Of a stretch of 64,000 nt of DNA, positions 17,057-26,386 are shown one piece after another (positions within the stretch are counted from its first letter, which is position 1; each line of letters opens with the position of its first letter). The notes beneath the pieces were generated by a model that saw nothing but the letters and a program-made list of their open reading frames with translations, was not told the origin of the DNA and did no database searches. This DNA comes from CAWGXZ01 sp963826695. Its GTDB lineage: Bacteria > Pseudomonadota > Gammaproteobacteria > Burkholderiales > Burkholderiaceae_C. A program made the translations under genes and the position numbers. The stretch spans positions 1 through 64,000 of the forward strand of contig CAWGXZ010000001.1 in assembly GCA_963826695.1 (NCBI GenBank), in the 5' to 3' direction.

Positions 17057-19346
17057 TGAGCGACCTACCTTCCCTATCCATCCGACAGGCCGCTGTGACC
17101 CCACAGCTGCTGCCGTTCAGTGCGCTCGGTGTCGGGCTCTCGGAGGAGTCGAAGCTCGAACTGGTCGAGTACTGGCGCAGCATCCACCGGCATCGGTGGG
17201 CGATCCTGGCGCTCGGCATGGCGGTGGCGCTGCTGGCGACGGTGGTTGCCTTTTCGCTGCGGCCGGTCTACCGCTCGACGGCAACGGTGCTCGTCGAGGC
17301 CGGCAGGCCGAAGATCGTTTCGATCGAAGAGGTGTACGGCGGTGTCGGCCAGACGCGGGAGCACTTCCAGACACAGGTCGAGCTGTTGAAGTCGCGTGAG
17401 GTCGCGCTGCGCGCCGTCAAGGCGACCAAGCTGTGGAACGAGCCCGAATTCGACCCGCGTGCGCGCGGCGAGGGGATCGGCGAGCGCATCAAGAACCTGC
17501 TTTCGATGTCGCGCCAGGAAGAACGCGACTGGACCAACGAGGACGTGCTCGCCGAAGCGACGGTCGGCGCATTCCGTGAAGCGCTCGCGGTCGAGCCGGT
17601 GCGCCTGAGCCAACTGGTGAAGGTGAGTTTCGAGGCGTACAGCCCGCAACTCGCGGCGCGCATGGCCAACGCGACGGCGAATGCCTACATCGCCGGCGAC
17701 CGCGACTCGCGGCTCGAGCTGACGCGCAAGGTGAACACCGATCTGCTCGACCGGGCAGCGGAGCTGCGCTCCAAGCTCACCGAGTCGGAGGCGGCGTTGC
17801 AGGCGTATCGCGACGCGAAGGGAATCGTCAGTCTCAACGGCTCGGCACAGGCCGGCGTGGCGCTGCAGGTGAACGAATTCACCGAGCGGCTGGCAACAGC
17901 CCGGGCGCACCGCACCGAGCTGGCAAGCGCATACCAGCAGATCAGAAGCTTCGAAGGCGACCGCAGCGGGATCCCGGCGGTGGTGGCCAATGCGGGGGCG
18001 AACGAAGCCAGAAGCCGTGTGGCCGAGGCAACCGCCAAGCTCGAGGAACTCGGCAGTCAGTACGGTGAGAACCACCCGAAGATGATGGACGCCCGCGCCG
18101 TGTTGAAGTCGGCGCGCAGCCAGTTGCGGCGGCAAGTGAAGTCGGTGGTCGACGGCGTGAAGAACGAGTATCTGGCCGCCCTGAACACCGAGCGGGCGCT
18201 CGAGGCCACCCTGGCAAGGGCCAGCGGGTCGGTCGGCAATGTGAACCGCGAGGAGTTCCAGCTCGGGGTGCTCGAACGCGAAGTGCAAGCCAACAAGCAG
18301 CTCTACGAAGTGTTCATGAGCCGCGCCAAGGAGACCGACGTCGGCAGCGACCTGCAGGCACCGGTGGCGCGGGTTGCCGACAGCGCCACGGCCAGCAGGA
18401 CGGCGGTGCATCCGAAGAAGGCGCAGATCGTCTCGATCAGCCTGCTGCTCGGCCTGCTGGCAGGCGCACTGGCTTCGCTGCTGATCGACCGGCTCGACAC
18501 GACGATCAAAAGCTCCGACGACGCCGAGCTGCACCTGCGACAGCCCGTGCTGGCGGCGCTGCCGGCATTGACCGAAGCGCAGCGCCCGAATTCGCGCGCC
18601 TGTTCATCGACGAACCGCAGTCGGCGCATGCGGAAGCGATCCGCACCGCGCGGACCGGCGTTCTGCTCTCGAACCTGGACCTGCCGCACAAGGTGCTGCT
18701 CATCACCTCGAGCGTGCCAGGCGAGGGCAAGACCACGATCTCGACCAACCTGGCCCTGGCGCACGCGCAGACCAAGCGGACGATCCTTATCGACGCCGAC
18801 ATGCGCCGCCCGCAGGTGGGGATGCGCATGGGTCTGGCGCCGAACGCCAAGGGGTTGTCGAACCTGGTTTCGGGTGCGGCGTCGGTCGAGGAATGCCTGC
18901 ACGAAATCGCCGGTTCGGGGCTGCTCGTGATGCCGGCCGGGGACGTGCCGCCGAATCCGCTGGAACTGCTGCTTTCGCAGCGCTTTCGCGAGGTGTTCAA
19001 GTCGCTGACCGAAATCGCAGACATCGTGATCGTCGATTCGCCGCCGGTCGAGCTGGTGAGCGATGCGTTGGCGATTGCACCGCTGACGACCGGCACGATC
19101 TACGTGGTGAAGGCGATGGACACGCGCTACCCGCTGGCGCGCAAGGGAATCAACCGGCTGGTGCGCGGCGGCGCGCATATCCTGGGTGTGGTGCTGAACC
19201 AGCTCGACTTCGAGAAGGCGCACCAGTACTACGGCGAAACCACCGCCCATTACGGTTATGGCGCGTACGGCGCTTACGGCGCCGGCTATGGCGCCGGCCC
19301 GCAGGCGATCAGGGCCGCCGACGGCGCGCCTGCGAAGGCGGCGTAG
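17056..19346 (+). pseudogene. Wzc-type polysaccharide co-polymerase with tyrosine kinase domain, one frameshift
   Basis: Inner-membrane chain-length regulator fused to a bacterial tyrosine kinase. Domains in order: a Wzz domain with a first TM (HRWAILALGMAVALLATVVA), long periplasmic coiled coil (about residues 200-440), second TM (IVSISLLLGLLAGALASLLI), then the kinase with Walker A SSVPGEGKTTIS, Walker A' ILIDADMRRP, Walker B IVIVDSPP and a C-terminal Tyr cluster (HYGYGAYGAYGAGYG). One indel near 18590 splits it after EAQRP, before FARLF. Corrected length is about 763 residues. In some relatives the two halves are separate genes (EpsF/EpsG), but the frame break is inside conserved sequence, so error or mutation is likelier than a natural boundary. 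Confidence 0.83.
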
Positions 19347-19367
19347 GCCCGCGGGAGGTTTGCGCAA

Positions 19368-20117
19368 GTGGTCGATATCCATAGCCATCTGTTGCCAGGC
19401 GTCGACGACGGCGCCCGGACCATGGTCGAAGCGCTCGCGCTCGCGAGAGCCTGTGTCGACGACGGCATTCGCCACCTCGTGGTGACGCCGCACATCTACC
19501 CCGGCCTTTACGACAACGAGCGCGTGAACATCGCCGCCGCCTGCGCCGAGTTCGCCCAGGCTGTCGGTGAGGCAGGCATCGGCCTGGGCATTTCGTTTGC
19601 GGGCGAGGTGCGGCTGTCTCCGGAAGTGATGCCGATGATCGAGGAGGGCCGGGTGCCGTTTCTCGGCGAGGTCGACGGCTACCGAACCATGCTGCTCGAA
19701 CTGCCGGACGGGCAGATTCCCGTCGGCGCACCGACGTTCGTCGCCTGGCTGCTCGCTCGACGGATCCGGCCGATCGTCGTCCACCCGGAGCGCAACAAGG
19801 CGGTCATGGAGCACCCGGAGAAGATGCGCAGCTTCGTCGAGGCGGGCTGCGAGCTGCAGCTGACGGCAGGCTCGATCGTCGGCCAGTTCGGCAGCCGGGC
19901 GCAGGCGGCGGCCGAAGCGCTGCTCGACAAGGGCTGGGTCCATGCCGTGGCGAGTGACAGCCACAACCTGCGGTCGCGGCCGCCGATGATGCGCGCCGCG
20001 CGCAACGCGCTGCTGCGCCGCTACGGCCGCGAGACCGCGCTGCGGCTGACGCAGTGGGGGCCGGCGCGGCTGTGCCAGGTGGAGCCCGGCAGCGACAGCG
20101 GCTGGCAAGCCACTTGA
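19368..20117 (+). CDS. PHP-family tyrosine-protein phosphatase, CpsB/YwqE type
   Basis: 249 residues of the PHP fold: MVDIHSHLLPGVDDGA (H5, H7 metal ligands), LVVTPHIYPG, VHPERNKAVM and AVASDSHNLRSRPP supply the expected metal-binding His and Asp. GTG at 19368 is the start, with GGGAGG upstream. It probably removes phosphate from the Tyr cluster of the kinase encoded 21 bases upstream, giving the phosphorylation cycle known from Gram-positive and some proteobacterial capsule loci. The Mn-type PHP enzyme here replaces the low-molecular-weight Wzb phosphatase. Confidence 0.83.
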   Translation: MVDIHSHLLPGVDDGARTMVEALALARACVDDGIRHLVVTPHIYPGLYDNERVNIAAACAEFAQAVGEAGIGLGISFAGEVRLSPEVMPMIEEGRVPFLGEVDGYRTMLLELPDGQIPVGAPTFVAWLLARRIRPIVVHPERNKAVMEHPEKMRSFVEAGCELQLTAGSIVGQFGSRAQAAAEALLDKGWVHAVASDSHNLRSRPPMMRAARNALLRRYGRETALRLTQWGPARLCQVEPGSDSGWQAT

Positions 20118-20171
20118 TCGAGCGTGTGCGGGCCGAAGCGGCCAGACGCGAACGCGGGTTCCCCGGCGTGA

Positions 20172-20906
20172 GTGGATCGCGCGAGGGGCGTCGAACGGGC
20201 GCTGCCGCGGCTGGCCGCGGTTGCCCGCGAAGCGACCGACGCCTCGGAGCCGGTACCCAGGGCGGTGCAGGCGGCCTCGGTGCTGGCGCTGGCAGTGATC
20301 CTGGCGGTTGCGGGCTGGGTCTTCAGCGAGGCGCTTGCGACCTTTCGCGTCGACATGACCTCGATGCAGGCACGGCGCGAGGCGGCCTTCTGGCTGATGG
20401 ACCCGAAGCTCGCCACCGCGCCGGCGTGGGAGCGGGCGCTGCGCGAGGCGCACGAGGCGCTGCAGATGGCGCCGCGCAATCCGATGCTGCACGACCTGAT
20501 CAGCAACTTGTACCAGGCGCGCAGCGCGGCGCTGCCGACCGCAGAAACCACGCAACGCCGCGAACTGCTCGAGCAGGCGCTGAGCTACCAGCAGAAGTCG
20601 CTGGCGCTGCTGCCCGAAAACGCAGACGGCTGGGCCGATGCGGCGGCACTGCGTGAGATGCTCGAACAGAGCAGTCAGGCGGTCGCCGCCGACTGGAACA
20701 AGGCGCTCGCCTACGGCCCCCACGAGACCGCGGTGCAGTACCGGCTGATGGTCATTGCCTTGTCGATGTGGGAGCGTGCATCGGCAGAGATGAAGGCCTG
20801 GATCATGGCGCGCTACGAGCGCGGCACGGCGGCCGAACGGGCCGAACTGAAGGAACTGGCCGAAGAGTTCGAGGTGAGCCTCGACGGCGCAGCCCTGGCC
20901 GAGTGA
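20172..20906 (+). CDS. Membrane-anchored protein with TPR-like helices, unknown function
   Basis: 244 residues from a GTG start, with one transmembrane helix at about residues 33-53 (AASVLALAVILAVAGWVFSE). Behind it are helical segments resembling tetratricopeptide repeats (WERALREAHEALQMAPRNPM, ALSYQQKSLALLPENADGWA). No catalytic motif is visible. It follows the PHP phosphatase by 54 bases at the end of the rightward exopolysaccharide unit, so an assembly or scaffolding role is possible but unproven. The name rests on topology and repeat-like helices only. Confidence 0.6.
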   Translation: MDRARGVERALPRLAAVAREATDASEPVPRAVQAASVLALAVILAVAGWVFSEALATFRVDMTSMQARREAAFWLMDPKLATAPAWERALREAHEALQMAPRNPMLHDLISNLYQARSAALPTAETTQRRELLEQALSYQQKSLALLPENADGWADAAALREMLEQSSQAVAADWNKALAYGPHETAVQYRLMVIALSMWERASAEMKAWIMARYERGTAAERAELKELAEEFEVSLDGAALAE

Positions 20907-20996
20907 GGCGGGTTGTGGGGATCGGGCGAGCGGTGGCGGCGGCGTTCGGGCCGGGAAGCCTTGCCGTTGCGACGCTTCCCGGCTCGACGCGCAGCC

Positions 20997-21895
20997 TCAG
21001 ATCAGGCTCTCGCGTACGTAGACGACGTCGCCTTCACGCAGCGGATCGTCGAGCGCCGGCTGGATGATCTGCACCTTGCCGTCGGGGCCGGCGCGGTGCA
21101 CACGCATCCTGCGCTCGGTACCGCGTTGGGTCAGGCCGCCGCCGGTGGCGAGCGCCTGCATGACCGTCATGCCGCGCTCGAGCCGGTAGGCGCCGGGCTT
21201 CTGCACCTCGCCGTAGATGTAGATCTGGGCGAGCGCTCGACATAGACGATGTCGCCGTTGCGAATAAGGACGTCGTCGCCGCGCCGGCCGGCCTGAAACA
21301 GCGTTGGAAGATCGATCTCGATCCGGTAGGGCCTGCCCTGGCGTTCGCCGACCAAAACGACGACGTCGGCACCGCTCGTCGCAATGCCGCCGGCGGTGGC
21401 GATCAGGTCGGTCAGCCGCATATCGGCGGTCTCGATGGGGTAGCGCCCGGCCTTGCCAACCTGGCCCAGAACGCTCGCCTGGTTGCCGCGGACCTGCGTC
21501 ACGAGGATGCTGACCTGCGGTTGCTTGATGACGTCGCGCTGGCGCAGGCCGTCAGTGATCAGTTGCTCGGCTTGCGTCGTCGTCGTTCCGCCGAGCCTGA
21601 CCATGCCGAGCAGCGGGTAGGAGATGTAGCCGTTCTCGGTGATGCGCGCCTCGATCGAAAGGTCGGGATTCTGGAAGACGGTGATCTTGATCAGGTCGCC
21701 GGCGGTGAGGCGGTATTCGAGCGGCGGGGATGGTGCCCCGGCGAAGGACGGCGATGCGGCAGCCGGTGACTGCGCAGCAGAGGGCGTCGCGGCCTGGTTG
21801 CGCGCGTAAGGCCGCACGGCGCTGGGCTGCGCCAGCACCTGGGCGCCGATCGCCGCGGCGAAAAAGAACGTGCACGTTTTCGACGCTCGCGACAT
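20997..21895 (-). pseudogene. Polysaccharide export protein, Wza/EpsE family, one frameshift
   Basis: Secreted outer-membrane export protein. Signal peptide MSRASKTCTFFFAAAIGAQV to LAQP, then a Pro/Ala-rich spacer, the Poly_export domain (LEYRLTAGDLIKITVFQNPD, ARITENGYISYPLLGMVRLG), and two SLBB domains (QASVLGQVGKAGRYPIETA and, in another frame, VQKPGAYRLERGMTVMQALA). An indel near 21235 breaks the frame at the start of the second SLBB. It is convergent to the TPR-like gene although its product should work with the kinase and polymerase encoded there. No lipobox Cys was seen, unlike classical Wza. Confidence 0.8.
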
Positions 21896-21989
21896 GGTTT
21901 GGAATCCTTGCTCAGGCTAAAAAGCGGGGTTGCGGTGGACGCTCAAAGTATCGCCGACCGAGTGGGGGCGCTGCCGCCGATAATCGGGC

Positions 21990-22684
21990 GTGGCACCGAA
22001 TCGCACCTTCCTGCCGGGGCAAGCACCTCCGCAGAGGATGACACCGAGCGAGTTTCTGGCGTGGGAGGCCACGCAAACTGAGCGCTACGAGTTCATCGAC
22101 GGCACGGTGGTCGAGCGCAACACGGCCCCATTTCCGACGGAGGCTCTGATGGGCGAAGCTGCACCCCGGGTCGCGATGACCGAGAGCGAATTCTTGCTTT
22201 GGGAAGCACAGCAGACCGAGCGGCACGAGTTCGTCGACGGGCAGGTGTATGCGATGGCCGGGGCCGAGGATCGGCACGTGACGGTGGCTTTGAAACTGCC
22301 TTTGCGCTGCGGCAGCACCTGCGCGGCACACCGTGTCGGACGTACATGAGCGACATGAAGCTGCAGGTGGCCGCCATCGGCAGCTACTTCTATCCTGACG
22401 TGCTGGTAACTTGCAGCGCTGGCGACCACGCCAGTCCGATGGTCAAGCACGAAGCGAAGCTGGTGATCGAAGTGCTGTCGCCGACCACCGCGGCGTATGA
22501 CCGCGGCGGAAAGTTCGCGCGCTACCGGCTGATTCCGAGCCTGCAAGAGCTTGCGCTGATCGACATCGACGCCCGGCAGACCGACGTCTACCGCAAGGGC
22601 GCGGACGGGCTGTGGGTGCTGCATCCCTTCGGCGTGGGGCAGACGGTGGAACTGGCAAGCGTCGAGTTGCGAATCGACGGCTGA
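21990..22684 (+). pseudogene. Uma2-family nuclease-like gene, frameshifted, with duplicated 5' end
   Basis: Uma2 (DUF820) proteins have a PD-(D/E)XK nuclease-like fold. Seen: MTESEFLLWEAQQTERHEFV and DGQVYAMAGAEDRH, then in another frame LRGTPCRTYMSDMKLQV, YFYPDVLVTC, AKLVIEVLSPTTAAYDRGGK and YRLIPSLQELALIDID. The break is near 22285-22300. The N-terminal block occurs twice: MTPSEFLAWEATQTERYEFI at residue 17 and the copy at residue 63 (ATG 22176), so the proper start may be 22176 with a duplicated fragment in front. The putative catalytic part (PDVLV, LVIEVLS) remains. Confidence 0.7.
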
Positions 22685-22765
22685 CGAGCTGTTTGCTGAG
22701 GTCGAGCGGCCGCCGGTAACGGATACCGGGACGGGTGAAAGTGGCTCGTAGTCGAGGCTCACGCA

Positions 22766-23212
22766 GTGGATGACTCGTCGGCCAACCGACCGCTCGACCT
22801 CGGCAGTTTGCGTGCGGCGGTGCAGGCGCTCGGCAACGCGGTGGACGTCGTCTCGTCGCCCGAGTTCGCAGTGGCCGACCCGCGCTGGCGCGACACGCTG
22901 GTGGCCGGCGTGGTGCAGCATTTCGAGTTCACGTTCGAGCTGTGCTGGAAGATGCTGAAGCGCCAGCTCGAGCGCGAAGTACCCAGCCCCTCGGAAATGG
23001 ACAGCGTGAGTTATCGCGAGTTGTTCAGGGCGGGACACCAGCGTGGTTTGGTGGGCGCCGTCGAGCCGTGGTTCGCCTTTCGCGAGCTGCGCAACATCAC
23101 AGCGCATACATATGCACGGGAGAAGGCTCAGCGAGTTGCGGCAAGCGCGCCGTTACTCCTTGCCGAAGCATGTGCGCTTTTGAGCGCGCTCGAACTGCGA
23201 AACCATGGCTGA
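22766..23212 (+). CDS. HEPN-domain protein, HI0074/nucleotidyltransferase substrate-binding family
   Basis: 148 residues, GTG start, all-helical. FEFTFELCWKMLKRQLERE is typical of HI0074 proteins, and R109-N-I-T-A-H114 matches the R-x4-6-H RNase motif of HEPN toxins. The gene overlaps the following nucleotidyltransferase gene by eight bases, the standard HEPN-MNT layout. In characterised pairs the HEPN protein is an RNase toxin and the MNT enzyme silences it by nucleotide transfer; that role is inferred here from the family and gene order. Confidence 0.82.
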   Translation: MDDSSANRPLDLGSLRAAVQALGNAVDVVSSPEFAVADPRWRDTLVAGVVQHFEFTFELCWKMLKRQLEREVPSPSEMDSVSYRELFRAGHQRGLVGAVEPWFAFRELRNITAHTYAREKAQRVAASAPLLLAEACALLSALELRNHG

Positions 23213-23540
23213 GGTGCGCATCACTCCAGCGCAGGCGGAGTGCGTTCGCCGAATTCTTCGGACGCACCTACCCGAGGAGGCGAGGGTCACGGTGTTCGGC
23301 TCGCGGGCGACTGGTCGCGGATTGAAGCCGCATTCCGATCTCGACTTGCTGATCGAGAGCCCGGAGGCGGTGCCGCTTGCGGTTATGGCCGATCTCCGCG
23401 ACGCACTGACCGAATCGGACTTGCCGTTTTCGGTCGACTTGGTCGAGCGCAGGGATGCGAGCGACGAGTTTCTTGCAAGCATCGCCCGGTCGGGACTGGT
23501 CGAGTTTCAACTGCTGCCCAGCTCGGTACGTTCGGGCTAA
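23205..23540 (+). CDS. Minimal nucleotidyltransferase (MNT) antitoxin-type protein
   Basis: 111 residues of the DNA polymerase beta-type minimal nucleotidyltransferase fold. The motif GSRATGRGLKPHSDLDLLIE (G32-S33, D45 and D47) is complete, and a third acidic residue is offered by FSVDLVERR. It overlaps the HEPN gene and should be co-translated with it. Predicted to modify and neutralise its HEPN partner. It converges on ubiD, whose stop lies 15 bases away. Confidence 0.85.
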   Translation: MAEVRITPAQAECVRRILRTHLPEEARVTVFGSRATGRGLKPHSDLDLLIESPEAVPLAVMADLRDALTESDLPFSVDLVERRDASDEFLASIARSGLVEFQLLPSSVRSG

Positions 23541-23555
23541 CCGGCTTCGACCGGC

Positions 23556-25148
23556 TTAGACCGAAGGTCGCGCGTGTGGCGGCTGGCCGGAGGCCACTTC
23601 GTCGAAGAGCGCCTCGACGCGTCGCTGCACCGCCTCGTCCATCTCGATCGGCCTGCCCCACTCCCGGCTGCTCTCGCCGGGCCACTTGTTGGTGGCATCC
23701 AGGCCCATCTTGCCGCCCAGGCCGCTGGTCGGCGAGGCGAAGTCGAGGTAGTCGATGGGCGTGTGGTCGACCAGGGTGGTGTCGCGCACCGGGTCCATGC
23801 GGGTGGTGATGGCCCAGATGACTTCGCGCCAGTCGCGGATGTCGACGTCGTCGTCGGTGACGACGATGAACTTGGTGTACATGAACTGGCGCAGGAAGCT
23901 CCAGATGCCGAACATCAGCCGCTTGGCGTGGCCGGCGTAGCTCTTGCGGATGCTGACGATCGCCATCCGGTAGCTGCAGCCTTCGGGCGGCAGGTAGAAG
24001 TCGACGATCTCGGGAAACTGCTTCTGCAGGATCGGCACGAAGACTTCGTTCAGCGCCACGCCGAGCACCGCCGGCTCGTCGGGCGGCTTGCCGGTGTAGG
24101 TGCTGTGGTAGATCGGGCCCGCGCGGTGCGTCAGGCGGCTGATCTCGAAGACCGGAAACCAGTCCTGCTCGTTGTAGTAGCCGGTGTGGTCGCCGAACGG
24201 GCCTTCCAGCGCGTGCAGGTAGCCGCCCTTCTCCTTCAGCGGGATGCCGAGTTCGCTGGCGCCGGTGAAGCCGGGCGCGGCGGGCGGAATGTGGCCTTCG
24301 AGGACGAACTCGGCGCTGGCCGGCACTTGCAGGCGGGTGCTGCCATCGGCGGTGTCCTCGCCCACGGCGGTGTCGACGACCTCGGTGCGGCTGCCGCGCA
24401 GCAGGCCTGCGAACTGGTATTCGGAGAGGCTGTCGGGGACGGGCGTCACCGCGCCGAGGATGGTCGCCGGGTCGGCGCCGAGTGCGACGGCGATCGGGAA
24501 CGGCTGGCCGGGGTTGGCGATGGCGAAATCGCGGAAGTCGAGCGCGCCGCCGCGGTGGGCGAGCCAGCGCATGATGACCTGGTTGCGGCCGATCACCTGC
24601 TGGCGGTAGATGCCCAGGTTCTGCCGCCGCCGCGGGTTGGGGATGCCCTGCGGGCCGCGGGTGACGACGAGGCCCCAGGTGATCAGCGGGCCGGCATCGC
24701 CGGGCCAGCAGTGCTGAACAGGCAGCTTCGACAGGTCGACCTCGGCAGCGTCGAGCGTCTCGGCCTGGCACGGCGCCTGGCGCAGCGTGGCGGGCTTCAT
24801 GTCCCAGAGCGACTTGGCCATCTGCAGCAGCCGGCCGGCGTCCTTCAGGCCGCGCGGCGGCTCGGGCTCCTTCAGGCTGGCGAGCATCCGGCCGACGTCG
24901 CGCAGTTCGCCGACCTCGGCGGCGCCCATCGCCAGCGCCACCCGGCGCGGCGTGCCGAAGAGGTTGGTCAGCACGGGGGTGGTGTGACCGGTGGGCTGCT
25001 CGAACAGCAGCGCCGGACCCGCTGCGCGCAGCACGCGGTCGGACAGTGCGGTCATTTCGAGATGCGGCGACACCGGCGCGGCCACGCGGCGAAGTTCGCC
25101 AATGGCCTCCAGACCGCCCATGAACTCACGCAGGTCGCGGTACTTCAT
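23556..25148 (-). CDS. ubiD: 4-hydroxy-3-polyprenylbenzoate decarboxylase UbiD
   Basis: 530 residues, full length for the prenylated-FMN-dependent decarboxylase of ubiquinone synthesis. Family blocks: MKYRDLREFMGGLEAIGELR, LLFEQPTGHTTPVLTNLFGT, RLQVPASAEFVLEGHIPP, then KEKGGYLHALEGPFGDHTGY, GCSYRMAIVSIRKSYAGHAK and MGLDATNKWPGESSREWGRP. The partner prenyltransferase UbiX is not in the window. The gene stands alone on the minus strand and faces the lytic transglycosylase gene across a 266-base region that must contain both promoters. Confidence 0.93.
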   Translation of the reverse strand: MKYRDLREFMGGLEAIGELRRVAAPVSPHLEMTALSDRVLRAAGPALLFEQPTGHTTPVLTNLFGTPRRVALAMGAAEVGELRDVGRMLASLKEPEPPRGLKDAGRLLQMAKSLWDMKPATLRQAPCQAETLDAAEVDLSKLPVQHCWPGDAGPLITWGLVVTRGPQGIPNPRRRQNLGIYRQQVIGRNQVIMRWLAHRGGALDFRDFAIANPGQPFPIAVALGADPATILGAVTPVPDSLSEYQFAGLLRGSRTEVVDTAVGEDTADGSTRLQVPASAEFVLEGHIPPAAPGFTGASELGIPLKEKGGYLHALEGPFGDHTGYYNEQDWFPVFEISRLTHRAGPIYHSTYTGKPPDEPAVLGVALNEVFVPILQKQFPEIVDFYLPPEGCSYRMAIVSIRKSYAGHAKRLMFGIWSFLRQFMYTKFIVVTDDDVDIRDWREVIWAITTRMDPVRDTTLVDHTPIDYLDFASPTSGLGGKMGLDATNKWPGESSREWGRPIEMDEAVQRRVEALFDEVASGQPPHARPSV

Positions 25149-25181
25149 ACCAAAATGTTATTGAACACTAATGCCTTAAGC

Positions 25182-25210
25182 TTGACAGGTTATAGGACGC
25201 TTCCTACACT
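25182..25210 (+). promoter_or_regulatory. Sigma70-type promoter for the lytic transglycosylase gene
   Basis: TTGACA at 25182-25187 is a perfect -35 box and TACACT at 25205-25210 a good -10 box, separated by exactly 17 bases. Transcription would start near 25217, leaving a leader of about 200 bases before the ATG at 25415. The preceding 25149-25181 stretch is unusually AT-rich for this genome and presumably also serves the divergent ubiD. Confidence 0.7.
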
Positions 25211-25414
25211 CGCGCCCATCCTTGAGACAGCTTCCGGGATGGCCGTGCAGAAAAGCACTGGCTGAAAGAAGCTGGCGCAGTGACCGCTTGATTGCCCGGT
25301 GCCGCGCAGGACGTTCCCGACACGCCGGCGCAGCCATTATGGTTGCGCCCTCTGCCCCGAACGGCACCTCGAGACGCCGCATTGACCAGCCTGCAGCGTC
25401 CGACAAGGAGACTC

Positions 25415-26359
25415 ATGACTTCACTACGCCACCTGCTGACGCAAACCCGTCGCGGCCAGAACGCACTGACCGAATCGACCCGAGTTTTCGTCGGCGATGT
25501 CGCAAGAGGTTTCTTCGAAGTGGGTCACAGCACCCTCGCCCTCGTGGGCTTCGTTCTTCTGATCGCCGGCGTCTTCGCCGCCAGCCGCGACGACGTGCGC
25601 CGCGACGCCGAGGTTTTTGCCTTCGGCTGGCTGCAGTCGCGGCATGAGCTGCGGCAGGAGCCGCTGCCCCAAGTGGCGGCGGCGTCGGTTCTGCCCGCCG
25701 ATATCCCGGCGCTGCTGCCGAGCCAGCGTGACGCCGCCGGGCGCGCCACCGCGGCCGACATCAAGGACCTGACGCGGCAACAGGCGAACGTCGCCCAGTG
25801 GCTGTCGCGTCGCTACAAGGTGGCGCCGGAGCCGGTCAGCCGACTGGTCAAGGAAGCCTGGTATGCCGGTGGCCGGATGAACGTCGACCCGACGCTGATC
25901 CTCGCCGTGATGGCGATCGAGTCGAACTTCAACCCGTTCGCACAAAGCCCGGTCGGTGCGCAAGGGTTGATGCAGGTGATGACGACGATCCACAACGACA
26001 AGTACCAGCCGTTCGGCGGCCGGCATGCGGCGTTCGATCCGGTGACCAACCTGCGCGTCGGCATCCAGGTGCTGAAGGAGTGCATTACCCGCGGCGGTAG
26101 CGTCGAGGCGGGGCTTCGCAACTACGTCGGTGCGGCCAACCTGCCGCTCGACGGCGGCTACGCCAACAAGGTGCTGTCCGAGCGTGCCCACCTCCTTCAG
26201 GTGGCAAGCGGCCGCAACGTGCCACTGAACGCGCCCCTGAATACCAAGCCCAGCGGCAACGCCAAGCCGGTCGGCAAGGATCCGATGGTCGTCGACCCGC
26301 AGGATTCGGAGAAGGCGCCGGAGCAGGTTGCATTCACGAAGCGCTCGAAGTCAGCCTGA
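25415..26359 (+). CDS. Membrane-anchored lytic transglycosylase (SLT domain)
   Basis: 314 residues. One transmembrane helix at about 37-56 (GHSTLALVGFVLLIAGVFAA) anchors a periplasmic C-terminal SLT domain: VDPTLILAVMAIESNFNPFA with catalytic E169, then SPVGAQGLMQVM and the AGLRNYVGAAN-type block GGSVEAGLRNYVGAANLPLD. It cleaves peptidoglycan strands. The tail after residue 265 is Pro/Lys-rich and disordered. ATG 25415 has AAGGAG upstream. Expression from the strong promoter at 25182 is likely. Downstream lies the riboswitch leader of glyA. Confidence 0.87.
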   Translation: MTSLRHLLTQTRRGQNALTESTRVFVGDVARGFFEVGHSTLALVGFVLLIAGVFAASRDDVRRDAEVFAFGWLQSRHELRQEPLPQVAAASVLPADIPALLPSQRDAAGRATAADIKDLTRQQANVAQWLSRRYKVAPEPVSRLVKEAWYAGGRMNVDPTLILAVMAIESNFNPFAQSPVGAQGLMQVMTTIHNDKYQPFGGRHAAFDPVTNLRVGIQVLKECITRGGSVEAGLRNYVGAANLPLDGGYANKVLSERAHLLQVASGRNVPLNAPLNTKPSGNAKPVGKDPMVVDPQDSEKAPEQVAFTKRSKSA

Positions 26360-26374
26360 TGGATCCCGGCCGGC

Positions 26375-26380
26375 TACACT
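26375..26380 (+). promoter_or_regulatory. Candidate -10 box for the riboswitch-glyA transcript
   Basis: TACACT, the same hexamer as in the promoter at 25182-25210, would place the transcription start at about 26387, exactly the 5' edge of the riboswitch P1 stem. No good -35 box is seen 17 bases upstream. The hexamer lies in the loop of a perfect inverted repeat GGCCGGC/GCCGGCC (26368-26388), which could instead act at the end of the upstream transcript. Confidence 0.35.
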
Positions 26381-26386
26381 CGCCGG

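Noticed and set aside
18303..20723. 806-codon open frame on the minus strand
   Set aside because: Antisense to the BY-kinase, PHP phosphatase and TPR-like genes, whose catalytic motifs are clear. The reading is low-complexity His/Arg/Gln-rich sequence.
23574..25265. 563-codon open frame on the plus strand
   Set aside because: Antisense to ubiD, which matches its family along the full length.
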